Shown here: piece by piece, positions 1-11,860 of the stretch
Numbering within the stretch: position 1 is the first letter of the stretch
Layout of the letters: the number at the start of each line of letters is the position of its first letter
NCBI GenBank assembly: GCA_028023455.1
Contig: JAQFVV010006199.1
Coordinates: 1,366,001 to 1,430,000 of the forward strand
Origin: Epiperipatus broadwayi
Taxonomy: Eukaryota > Onychophora > Udeonychophora > Euonychophora > Peripatidae
Direction: 5' to 3'
Length of the DNA: 64,000 nucleotides
The notes under the pieces: model-generated
The model's database searches: none
What the model was told of the DNA's origin: nothing
What the model saw: only the letters and a program-made list of their open reading frames with translations
Position numbers and translations under genes: made by a program

Positions 1-3000
1 ACAAACCAGTTGTATCCTAAATTTACATTTATCTATCGTTACTGACCGTGAAATTAAATTATGTTTAAAATATTAGCTAATAAGTGATACTCCTTCATTA
101 CCTATTCAGTATAATAATAAATGTAACGGATCCCATCGTGATAGAAAAGATGGCCTCTGTGAGCTCTTGGATTTTGAACATTGTTAGCCATACTTAATAG
201 TTGGAAGAGGAAATGTACACAGAAGATCTTATTACTATAAAGCATTTTTATTAAGTAAACAATCTTAATAGTTTATGACTAAGGAGCACTGAAAATGACA
301 GCTGAACCACAATGAATCTATCTTGAGCTCCAAAGTCTATCACTTTATCATTAGACCAATTCATACAGGATAGACTTTTTATTTCATTGTTAGAACTCAG
401 ATGAATGCGGTACAGCATTGAATTAATATTAATTACATTATGATTCTAATATTTAATATATATATAGATTTGGATAAAATGACAGTTGTAATTGAAAAAA
501 GCATATCACTAAAATTTCATTGTAATAGAGAAATAACTGTATATAAGTAGGTCTTCAAAAATATTTAAAAAAAAAAATTTTTTTAATGATTAGTTTATAT
601 GTTGTTGTCTGTTTTTCAAAAAGTTTCTGACTCCATTGATCATAAACATTTTTTAGGATCCATAAACCAGATATATTTGACTTACGTAAAAAAAAAAAAA
701 CTCTGTAAAAGAACATATACATATATAAATTAAAATTGTTCTAGGAAAAAGCTAAATTTTACAGTGTTTGGGTAAGAATTAACATCCAGTCTATATGATT
801 TATTAGTAAGAAATGGAATTATAATTCAAGGTCTTGCCTCTTTTCATTTGTAATAAATTGATCAAATTCTAATAAAAGATTAATCAGTTTAATAAAAATT
901 AATATGGCCTGCTGTTTTTTCATTTAATTGAACTAGAATTTTTAGTAATTTATTATCAAAAATACTGAAAATATTTAAACAGTAATTTGGATAAATTAGA
1001 ACATCTTAGGATTTTTTTCAACAGCAGGTTTAAGATTTTTATTTCATGTTACTAACAATTAACTATCTGATAATTGATTGATGAGTGATTCTATAGCTAT
1101 TGTAACTAAATGTTGGGGGGAGGGGTAACTCAAACTTTTACTACTAATAGTTAATAGGCTTGGTGAGTAATCTTCACTATTCTTCTGTTGGAGAGATTTT
1201 TGCTCTGCATTGTGCTATTTAAAAGATTGTTTTATCATATTTGTCTACCATTAAGATTAATAAATAAATAAAGAAATGAAATAAGATATACATTTTAAAT
1301 ATTTAATGATTTTTTTTCATAATTTAAAAACTTGCATAATAAGAATAATCAAAAGACAAATTGCCAATTTTTTGTTTTATTATTTCAGAAGTTAAATCAC
1401 ATCATTTCTGTGAAAATCTAAAATTTCTGTCTTTATGAATAATTTGGAACCAACACTCATACGAGGAGGGGGGGGGCAATTAATGTGACATATTTGGATT
1501 AGTAAACATATGGCTATAAAAATCATCTGGCTTAAAGATGATAGCAGAAGTTTTGTTTTTTTTTTAGGTAAAAATATGAGATGCATTTTCAGGATCAATA
1601 TAAGCATGATAACAAATAGATTCAAAATAAATCCTTTAATATCACCATAACATATATCTCACATGAAAATGCTAATAATGCATAACTTTTCAGAGAACAA
1701 ACATAAATTCAGACAATAGTATAAAAAACTGCAAATATAAAGCTAAAACTTGAACTTAAAAAAAAAAAAAAAACATTTTCAGAACAAAGAAATTTTATCA
1801 AGATAATAGAGACAAATGTAATGGAAAAAATATCAGTCACTGCATAAGGAGAAAAATAAAATTGAAAACAGTATATATGTATCCAAAAAAAAATAAATAT
1901 AGCCATAAAATTTCAAAGAAAACAATCATAAATGAGATTCTTCAGAGACTGCAGAAGAGCATCATAGAATATTATTGCAGTAAAGAAGTCAGAGAAAAAA
2001 AATAGGCTAAAATGGCTGGGAAATTATTTAAGATTATTATTAGATATACAAATCCAAAATATCATGATGATAAAAAAAATACCAATGAAAAGTGGGAATC
2101 AAAAGAAAAAATAATAAAATTCTCATTAGAAAGAATGAAATGTATAAGTTTGATGTCAGAATTATTTTTGGGGTCATTTGTCTTTTATGGTGTCTTTATT
2201 CCTGTGCTTCAATAATATGTGGTAGATGAAAGTTTACACATGGAAAAAGAAATAATCTTTAACTGAGATTTAAAGTTTACATCTGGGCTATGAAGAATCT
2301 CCAGTTTAATAAATGATTAGTGATAATTATTAATATATTATTTAGATTGGATCATATCAAAATTGTGGATGGAGTTAGTTTAATACTTGTAAATCAAAAT
2401 GTAATAATTATATGGAAGAATTTGATGAAAAAGTTATTTAAAAATTAATAAAACAGCTTAATAAGATAGCAACATTATCTTATAACAGTAAAAACTTTTT
2501 TATTGGAAGAAGCTCAAAATGCAGTGAATAATTTGGGGAATAAAGAGCTTTGGAAAAGATGAGTACAGTGTTTATGGAAATGATCAAATTTGTTGGAAGC
2601 ATTTAAAGACTATGTAATGTTTTATGGGGGAAAAATAAAGTACCTTTAAAGAGTGGGAGTGTCCACTCTTTATGCCATTTAAGAAAAGAGTCAAGGCTTA
2701 ATTTGAAAATTATAAATACACTGTAATTACACTTTATATGAAATCACTAAGTAAATGTATCTTTTACTTGTATACTTTAGATTATTAGATAAGATCAAGT
2801 ATACAGCACATAGAATGATAATCAACAACGTAAGATGTGCACAGACATAACAATAATTTAAGAAAACAATGAAATGATTAAATTAATATTAGAAATGCCA
2901 AACATGGATTTAAGGACATACACATTTTCATAAATATAGCCAAAACAAAAACAGGGTTGCTTTTGAAGACAACAAAAAGACAAAAATGAAAAACTGGTGT

Positions 3001-3780
3001 AGTAGTTTATACAATGTAGAAATTTTTTTATATTTTGAAAGTAAAATCCCTGGTGGTCTAGGATAATTAAAAGGAATAAAAGTAAAAATAGTTACTGCTA
3101 GAACATGGTCTCAGATCATTGTCAAAAAAAAAAGTGTGATTACAAACAAAGGGATAATTATTGGTATTTGACAGAATATCTTGCAGCAAGTAATAGAGTA
3201 ATGTATTTGTAACAAATCAGAAAGAAATTCTTTGAAATCTTTTATTGAATTAGAGATATATTTGTTTGATTACATACAAATGTTTGAGAAAACAAAACTC
3301 AAATAAATAATATAGAATATGGAAAGATGATATTAAAGAATAGTTTAGAAGTATCTTGTATTCAGTCAGTCTTTCTGAGAAAGAGCAAACAAACTGAAGA
3401 CTAATATTGAAAAAAAAGCATTACACATCTATAGATGCTAAATTCATAGTTTTTGATAGTGAAGATTCTGTGAGTTTTAAATGTCACAGATCAATTAAGT
3501 AATATATTACCATAAATACAATATTAATTTTTTATGATATTTTTACAAAGATTATAAAGTCTAAAGTGAATACTTTTATGTTTTCATTTTAGTTATATTA
3601 AATTTGTATAGTAATGCAGTTGTAGTTTTTATTTATTTATTTAAGAGCTTAGTTTTTCAAGGATATTGGACAACTTATCAAGAAAGTACTAAAACTCAGT
3701 TTATAATATTTGATCATTATCAATGATAGTTTGCTATCGTCTCCATTTCTAAATCAATTTATTTTAAGGCTCAAATTTAG
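1..3780. other. Unassigned AT-rich DNA
   Basis: No frame longer than about 80 codons and nothing that resembles a known protein with confidence. Short homopolymer runs occur, such as the A/T runs near 565-585 and 690-700 and the G runs near 1115 and 1470. A few codons near 610-670 on the plus strand faintly recall a reverse transcriptase motif (see findings). The short open frames at 1392-1625, 1709-1906 and 2012-2215 have low-complexity composition and no recognisable motif, so I treat them as chance. Confidence 0.5.
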
Positions 3781-3787
3781 AACTGCA

Positions 3788-4700
3788 ATATTAATTCAAT
3801 CAATTCAATTTATTTACTGTACAAAACTACAGCATTAATCCAATTACAGAATTGCACCATAACAAATATACAATAATATACATAAATGGGTATAAATGAC
3901 AAATTATTAATATGATTATATGCCATATTTCTTTATAAGATAAGTAACAATTTTTTTAAAATCTAAAGTAAAAATATTTTCATTAGTAAAATCATGATTA
4001 TAGGTATTAGGCAAATGAAACAAAGGTAAAAATTTTAATATGTTAGAGCAACAAACCTTAATATAAAATAAAGTAAATGTACATGTTTTATGTAAACAGT
4101 TATTAAAAGTAATATTTGAAATTTCGTTAGTTAATACAATTTTCTGATTGACAAGTTTATATAAAATTTTAAGATCTTTCATTTTTCTTCTAATAGATAG
4201 AGATAAATAATGGTCATTTAGCTTAATATACTTGGAAATTTTATCATAAACCAATTGAATTTTTATAATATCTCATTTGAAACTGGGATTCCAAACAACA
4301 GATCCGGATTCTAAAATATGCAGAACAAAAGAGAGAAATAGTTTATATTTTGTAGAACTAGTAGATTATCTACCATGCCTTAAAATTTTGCTCCTATAAT
4401 TTTAAAAGCTTTATTTACTACATTTTCAATATGATGATGAAATGATCCATTGCTTGCAAAAATAATACCAAAGTCTTTCTGAAGGTCAAGGAATTTTATA
4501 TTATGATATCCAATGTAATAAAGACAAATTATCATTTGAGATTTTTTGGAATAAGAAAATTTCGAACATTTATCCATATTAACATCCATTTTATCATCTC
4601 TACACCATTTCACAAAATTATTAATATATTTTTGTAATAGTATGCGATCATTAATTGAGTTGATATTCCTAAAAATTTTACAATCATCTGCATAGCATCA
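3788..4700 (-). mobile_element. CR1/jockey-like LINE, 5'-truncated 3' fragment
   Basis: Read on the minus strand, the fragment opens at about 4696 with the YADD catalytic motif of reverse transcriptase, followed by CKIF. Next comes the thumb region with KWCRDDKMDVNMDKC and LQKDFGIIF (4613-4380), then SGSVVWNPSF and the LVYDKISKYIKLN region (about 4310-3916). That order is the usual end of CR1/jockey-clade ORF2. The frame is broken near 4370 and 4270. After the stop at 3916 there is roughly 125 bp of 3' untranslated sequence ending in repeats of a TTGAAT-like unit, as in CR1-type tails. Everything 5' of YADD is missing; the break lies at the trinucleotide repeat where the next element begins, so either 5' truncation or interruption by the neighbouring LINE could explain it. 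The clade assignment is by motif recognition only. Confidence 0.75.
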
Positions 4701-4933
4701 CCATAATAATGATAATAATAAGATTAACAACAATAATAATATATCTGCGGTCCAGCTGCATCACAAGACATTGTATATGGCTCTAACTACAAACAGTAAA
4801 AAAATATCAAAAAAGAATATAAACTTTATAATAAAGGTAACAGACACCAAGAGGATAGCAATCACAAGTAAGAAAATTAAATTGTTTTTCATAATATAAA
4901 ATAAATTACTTGATTTACAAAAGAAAAAATTTA

Positions 4934-6370
4934 ATGCCAGAAAAAAACAACAACATGGCATCAACACAAAAAAGCAATGAGCTGAATAGCACCAAAATAG
5001 CTCACAATAAAGCAAAGATAAACAATACTGCCAAAACCTATGCAAATGCTGCTGAATGGACAAACAAACAACACAGAAATGACTCAAATCTAACACAGAA
5101 AAATAAATTCAGAAGAGCAAGCCAAAAAGATATTGATGCATTTAGCCTTAGAAACAAGAGCAATCTAAAAAACCCCATCAGTGATTTGGACTCAATAAGA
5201 ATTGCAAATGATTAATACTAATTTTAACAGTGCAATTCCCAAAAAAAATCAGTTCCAATAGTGGCAACATACAAAAAACTGACATTATATAAATTCCCTA
5301 GAGAATTATTATATGAAGCAATAACTGCAAATGGAATGTGGGACACAGTAGTAAGCATTAGAGACTACCTTAACTTGCAATATCTGGTGATAGAATTTTT
5401 TGACGAATATTAAAGAGCCAGATTCCAAACACAGATTAAAACACTAGGAAATTATGCCTTAAAAATGGTAGATAGAAGCTTACAAAACTATGTCATGGGC
5501 ATCATCTAAAACACTTACTTTGGATATAACATATAGGATTTTCAAAATATGATACAGCCATTCAGTAAAGCAATATATTAAAAATAAATATATCTAAAAA
5601 ATATACCACACCAATATACAGCAATAGCTTTGAATTTAAAATTATTAAATGAGAGTGTAAACCCAGAAAACATACCAACACACTATTGACCAAGATGCAA
5701 TACTCTCACTCTACCTAAGAGGACTAAAGCCACAATGTTATTCATGTGGAAACTGTGGACATCTAGCAACAAACTACAATATAATCCAAACCACCCAAAG
5801 CCAAACTAATACAAACCAACAGAAATAATGCAAAAGTAGGAGCAAACAATGGAAACCCTCCAAGCTAATGATGAGACAAACACCAGTGAAAAAACCACAC
5901 AACAACAGCAACTGGAAAACACTATAGACAAAAATGCAAGTACAAATATGGAATTTCTAGACCTGTCAATCAAAAACATAAGCAAGAATCAAACATCCAA
6001 TGAAGATATAGAAAAAATATCAGCAAACCATCCATCAAAAAATGTGAAAAAAAAAGATGGAGGGGCCAGAAAAAAAAATTAAAAAAAAAAAAAAAACACA
6101 GCAACATCAACAACAAAAGTAACCAAATACAGCCACAATGCATACCAAGAATAAAAAACAACACATCAACCAATATAACAGAAGCAATTAATTCATATCT
6201 ACCTCAAATAATGCAAGCAGTGCCAGAGGCCAAAAGACAATCAGAGTGCAACTACCAAAGAAAAGCAAGAAAACAAAAAAAGTGAAAACAGAAGAGCTTT
6301 ATTCAGGAGAAAACAATGACTCAACTGATGCAACCAATGAAGAGATGGAACTGAGCTATGAAGATGCATA
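4934..6370 (+). pseudogene. LINE copy 1 ORF1 (zinc-knuckle nucleic-acid-binding protein), decayed
   Basis: The first ATG is at 4934. About 94 codons stay open to 5215 and include KTYANAAEW, a motif with counterparts in the two related elements (QTYASIAK at about 10300; SYAQAAS on the minus strand near 19200). After frame changes the conserved block KFPRELLYEAITANGMWD appears at about 5290-5345, and a zinc knuckle follows at about 5730-5780 reading PQCYSCGNCGHLATNY. The normal CX2CX4HX4C pattern is present except that the last cysteine has become tyrosine. The C-terminal part (5849-6370) is rich in Asn, Gln, Thr and Lys. ORF1 proteins of this group bind the element RNA. At least three frame breaks make it a pseudogene. 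The 5' region before it (4750-4933) shows nothing further. Confidence 0.65.
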
Positions 6371-6432
6371 AGAACAAGCAACAACAACACAACAAACCAC
6401 TAGCATAACTACATCCACTTCATACATTTCCA

Positions 6433-9400
6433 ATGAAAGTAAAAATAGCAGCAATTAACTCAACTTCAAAATTCAACAAATTGAAACAATGGATAAAAAG
6501 CACACAACCACACATACTCAGACTACTAAAAACCAAGATTTATACTGGATCTCAAACAGATCCAACAAAATACCTAAATAAAGAGGTTTCTGTGCATGCT
6601 TCAGAGACTCCTCAACCCCCTCTGCAGGCACCAGACTCTTCATTTCCATTAACTGCCCCTTAACATCATTTAAAATAATATTCATAGATTCAAATCTATT
6701 AATAACAACCTTCCAACACAAAATTATAACAATCTGTATAATTTTCATATACATGCTCTTACAAGACAATAAAATTAATACCATAATTACGAACATCAAT
6801 TCACTACTAGCCACCGTGTCAAATCCAATGATAATAATAGATCACAACATGACATACAAAAAATTTACAGAGCGATGGCTACACAGAATATCAATACCAC
6901 TGATGAGTGCCAAGCATTTTCTACCAAGCAACAATAACTTTCCACAATGGCTGTCATTCTTCATTCATTGATCTTTGTTTTTACTCATCAATGCCACACC
7001 ATCTGATCACAATAAAAATCACACCCTCAACTTTTTCAGATCATTCAGCACAAATAATAACAATAAACTTGAGCATCAATACTTCCAGTAACAAGAACAA
7101 AGGGTATTACTACAACTGACCACACCGGAATTCTTATTCTCAGAAACCTATATTATGTTGAATAAAATGCAAAAAATGCATCTTAATCCTATACAAAAAT
7201 AGCTGTCATACATAAACATACTCTCCTTCAATATCAATCACATAACAATGAACAACCACCACCATCCAAACTACTAGCACTTGCAAATGAGCTCCATAGC
7301 TGAATACTCATGATTAAGCCATTACATCACACACAACAATATATATATAAATTCATGCATATATATAACAATGATGCAAAACCTTAAAAGACTACCTAAG
7401 AGTTAAAAAAAGCAGAATGTCTCATGCAACAGCACACCTGGACCAGAGAGTACATAAAATGAGCACTAGGAAACCCATCCAACATCAAAGTCCCAATAGC
7501 AATACAGACAAACCAGGGAATATATGCAGGATATAATATTATATTGCCTATCTACGAATATTTCAAACAAAAGTTGAAGGCAAGACAATTACTCCAAAAG
7601 CCAAATAATCTATTTGGTCCAGCAGAAAAAAAAACACCATTTTATACAAATATTTTCCTGGCAAAACTGTCAAATATTCCAAACACATGCCACCCAGGAA
7701 GTCCTGGAATCCCCCTATTTGTACTAAAACACCTGTCAATACACAGCATAATATCTCTGCAACTTGGCAAATCATTTATTATAGGCAACACATGGAAGGA
7801 GTTTATCCAATCACAATAGTGCCATTCAACAAAAAGGCGAAAAACATTCCGCCATTCAACAAAAAGGCAAAAAACATTCTCCCACTAAACACCTCCATCC
7901 AATATCCATGGGACCCTTCCAATAAACATCATAGAAAAAATTGTTAAAGAAAAAATAGAACCTCACATAATGCCACTAATTTTAAAGACACAGTTCACCA
8001 AAAGAAATTCATCAACAATCCAGGCAGCATTATTTTTTAAAGCAATTCTGGATTCGGTATTAGAAAGGAAAAAATATGGGTCAATAGAAGTCTAACTCAA
8101 TAGACATTACTCTTATGGATATGCTGGAAAACACTACAATACCCAAAACCTCTTTATATTTAATAGCAAATTTACTTTTAAACTGAGAGATACATATAAT
8201 ACTCAACAGAAGGAACTCACCATCTTTTATTCCGACACAATCTATATCACATGGATCCCACTCAGCTCACTATTATTTATACTATATCTCAACCCCCTAC
8301 TACAAAAACTACAACGAACATTCACTAGAATACAGATACCTGATACCACACAGCGAATAGTGTACATAGCATACATGGATGATATGACAGTCTTCTTGTC
8401 CTCAAAAAAGAAAATACCCAAATTGCAAAAAATATTACAAGAATATACAAACCAATACAAGCTAAAATTCAACCTAACCAAGACTACTACTTGGTCAATT
8501 CACTGGCAAACTGTGCACATATATATTCCAGGCAAAAACAAGCACATTTCTAGGATTCCCATTTTATCTAAGAATTACAGGTATGAGATGTCACATAGAG
8601 AATACAATAAGGGATGAAGCTCAATGTGTCATCAATTTTTTTTCAAAAATCTATCTTTCAGTATATTCAAAAGTACAACTAATAAACCAAATTATCATGA
8701 TAAAAATTCCATGTTACCTACCAATCATATCATTTTCACAGGTATTCAAATCAAATCTATCTGCAACCAACTTTTATGATGTAAAAAAATGGTTGCAAAG
8801 TCAATCGAATGGCTTAATCAATTTCTTGTAAATAATGGTCTGGGACTGCATAATATAGATATTTTAAATCTACAAAAGCTAAGAACCTGGTAATCACTAT
8901 AATAGACCAATTCCCAAAATTAAAATGCCTAATACAAATTATTCCAATAGACAGACTGCTGCCAAAACATGCATATATCTCATCAATAATATACCAATAT
9001 AGAATAAAAGACAAAATACCCGAACAATATACAAATAAATATACCTACTGGGAAATTTACAATCTCACATACCAGGAACAAACAATAATGACCTTCTCCC
9101 CAATGCTAGGATAGACAATAAGAAATTACTCCACGATTACAGAAAATGGGCACTAGAGCTGAAAATTATTGACTTCAATTTAAATATCAATCTGTAGGCG
9201 ATGCTAACAACCTATTTTCTCTACCACAAAAAAATGTACATTACAATAGACCCATTTTGCCAGTGTGCAGAAGAAACACTACAATATTTGATCTATTAAT
9301 ACACAGCATTAAAGGAAGTAAGAAAAATAATATGCAATACATACTAGCAACCGAATATCACAAAGAAATCATTAGCGCCTACCAAAGGGAAATCAACCCA

Positions 9401-9720
9401 AAGATAAAAGTAGCAACTTTTGTGCTATATGCCTTTTGGTGCACAATATACATTTCTCATAGGTAACAATACCAGAAGCACCCACCTTCCAAAACAAATT
9501 AACCACAATAAGAAATAGAGATAAAATCATAGCAAATCCACATATATATGCAACCATGTAGTCATTGTTAAATCAACAATCAATGCTATAGCTAAACAAA
9601 TGAACATTCATCTGAAATTCAAATTGCAGAACTATACTTTAAACAAGGGAAAACAAAAATTGATACAATCCAGCAATTCTAACTTATATTTCTTAGATGT
9701 ACTCATTTAAACTAATATTA
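6433..9720 (+). pseudogene. LINE copy 1 ORF2 (endonuclease-reverse transcriptase), decayed
   Basis: Starts at ATG 6433 with KVKIAAINSTSKF, the N-terminal strand of an apurinic-like (EEP) endonuclease, followed by WIKSTQPHILRLLKTKIYTG. Later endonuclease segments lie at 6753-7119 and end with a short SDHSAQI box. Reverse transcriptase pieces include SPGIPLFVLKHL (7690-7740), PLSSLLFILYLNPL (about 8255-8295) and the catalytic AYMDD at about 8370. KWLQSQSNG and GLGLHNIDI follow at about 8790-8860, and a C-terminal Cys-containing segment FCQCAEETLQYL lies near 9250. These are the expected domains of L1/Tx1 ORF2 in order. Stops and shifts are frequent (for example near 6660, 7120 and 7820), so no active enzyme can be made. 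A tandemly repeated 29-bp segment at about 7820-7880 looks like a local duplication inside the gene. Confidence 0.7.
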
Positions 9721-10214
9721 AGACTCTCTTAAATTTATGCAAATATGCACTCATAAAAATCAATGTAATCTAAAAATTATTCAACATCAAGTTTGAAATA
9801 GGTAATGACATGCCCCTAATCAAAATTGTAAACCCCCCCCCTTTAACCTATGTAATCTTATATATCAACTTATTCAGTCAAATTAAATGACTGCCATGTA
9901 AGCAAGCAGGGTATGCAAATGTAATCATGTAAAATTTTTTGAATCATTAAAGTTCCTTTTTGAAACACAATAATAATAATAATAATGATGATGATTTGAT
10001 AATAATATGTGGTCATACCATGTGGAGAAGGAGCAAACTATTACAACCTTTAAGAAAAACGAGAGAAAAAGATCAACAAAAGATTTAAAATCTAGAATAG
10101 AGAATAACTAAGGCCAGAAAGATAACAAATTAGGAAAAATAAACCTCTCTGTAGTCAAAGAAGTAAGTACAACATATTTTTTATACAAAATTAGCACACA
10201 CCAAAATTAAAAAA

Positions 10215-11855
10215 ATGATTTTGGAGGAAAAAAACATAAGTTCAAATTGTGCCAAAATAGACAACAGTGATTTAAACACAGACAGCCCAAAGCAAACATA
10301 TGCAAGTATAGCCAAATTAATGAACCAAACACACAGAATGGAAGAAAAAAATATTGCAACACAAACTGAAAGATTTAGAAAAATAACAGAATGATATTAA
10401 TGACCTAAACTTACAAGAAAACAATTATGTCGAACCCCTCACTGAGAGATGGACTCAAGAAGAGATACAGGAGATTAGCGGAACCTTCAATAGCATAATT
10501 CCCAAAAAGCTTTTCAACACATTTTAAAAAATTTTTTCAACAAAGTCCCTTGTGCTGGCGGTTATGGACAGAAACCTCTCTCTATAAGTTTCCCAGGGAC
10601 TTGCTGTATGAAAGCCTAACATTAAATGCACTGTGGGATCCAATTGTGACTATTGGAGAACATCCCAACTCATAATATGTAGCCTATTAGTTTTTCAACC
10701 AACATCAGCGAGGGAAGATTCCAAAAGCAAGTTAAGACCTTGGGAAATTATGCCCTGGTAGTTGTTGACAAAAATCTACAGAACTATTACACCAGGATAA
10801 TTAATGCTTATTTTAGGTATAACATTCAGGATTTTAAAAAATTAATACAGCCATTCAGAGAAGCAATATACATCAAGCCATATCCCCATTCCAATAGCCA
10901 GTAACAGTTTCAATTTTAAAATACAACTAAAAGAATCCATTAACCCAGAAGACATTCCAATGCAGATTGTTGATCAGACCTGATATTAACCATCTACATT
11001 AAAGGGTTGAGACCAAGATGCTTTGTGTGTGAAGAGCAGTACACCTGGTGGCTGACTGTAATCAAATTACAAAGAACAAGGCAAACTACAAGATGATATG
11101 AATGAAGAAGAAGCATCAGAAGGCAAACTTCCAATTTCCAATCAAAAATGCAAATAGGCTGCAAATCAAAACTAGAAACACAGAGACAGGCGGAGAAATA
11201 CAGCAGACTACTCTAGTATACCCAGGCTTCAAAAAAATAAAGAAAACCACTCAGAAACAACTCAACCCCAAGAAGGGAAAAATTCAACAAAAATTGACAA
11301 TGACAGCTGAAAAGGAAGAAAACCTAAGTCAGAAGATTAAAAGACAATATCAACCTCAAAACAAAATAAACATGTATAGAACACCAACAAACAAACTAAA
11401 AAAATCATCAGTTGAAATAGATATTGGAATTCAAACCCAAATAAGAATAAAAGAGTAATTAGTGAATTACAACTAACTGCAATAGATTTATTGAATCAAA
11501 AAACAACAAAATAATAATGAGATAAATGAAATGGAAGAAGCAAGACAACAAAGTTAGCTGATAAGAATGGACAAAGAAATAATCCAAAATTATTCCAAGC
11601 AACTATAAAAAGAAATTGCACCAACATGTCACAAATAATAAACAAATGCAGAACAGAAATGAAGACTGGGAAGGCTGCCAAAGAAAGACAGAAAAATTAA
11701 GAAACTAAAAACAGAAGAGTTGATCATTAAAACCTCTGAGCAGGGCACAAAATCATCGAGACAACCAATAAAGAGTACAAGGTGGAATTTGAAGATGATT
11801 CAAGAGTCACCACCAATATCAAATCAAAGCACAAATGGCACCAAAAAATATATAC
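10215..11855 (+). pseudogene. LINE copy 2 ORF1, decayed
   Basis: Opens at ATG 10215 and contains QTYASIAKLM, the counterpart of KTYANAAEW in copy 1. Further on are WTQEEIQEI and FNSIIPKK (about 10450-10505), the block YKFPRDLLYESLTLNALWD (about 10580-10640, with an equivalent in copy 1), and a degraded knuckle beginning PRCFVCEEQ at about 11010, where the second half of the CCHC pattern is lost to a shift. The C-terminal part (11102-11458) is a 118-codon open stretch rich in Lys, Gln and Thr. It is interpreted as a nucleic-acid-binding ORF1 protein because of its place and its similarity to the neighbouring element. It is not intact: there is a stop after the first 60 codons and several shifts. 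Confidence 0.6.
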
Positions 11856-11860
11856 TTCAA

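Larger units (their letters stand above)
4696..9995 (+). mobile_element. L1/Tx1-like LINE, copy 1 (full structure, decayed)
   Basis: A plus-strand non-LTR retrotransposon with a recognisable 5' region, ORF1 with a zinc knuckle, ORF2 with endonuclease and reverse transcriptase, a 3' untranslated region and an (AAT)n/(GAT)n tail at 9970-9995. It is preceded by another AAT/AAC-rich microsatellite at about 4700-4740. Stops and frameshifts run through both ORFs, so it is not functional. It is clearly related to the next element (10005-15665): ORF1, endonuclease, reverse transcriptase and 3'-tail motifs correspond one to one. I place it in the L1/Tx1 group because of the two-ORF layout, the YMDD box and the GLGLHNIDILNLQK stretch downstream of the polymerase. 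Confidence 0.75.

Noticed and set aside
4761-5096. 111-codon minus-strand frame rich in Cys, Phe and Leu
   Set aside because: Antisense of the Lys/Asn/Gln-rich ORF1 of LINE copy 1, without any domain of its own.
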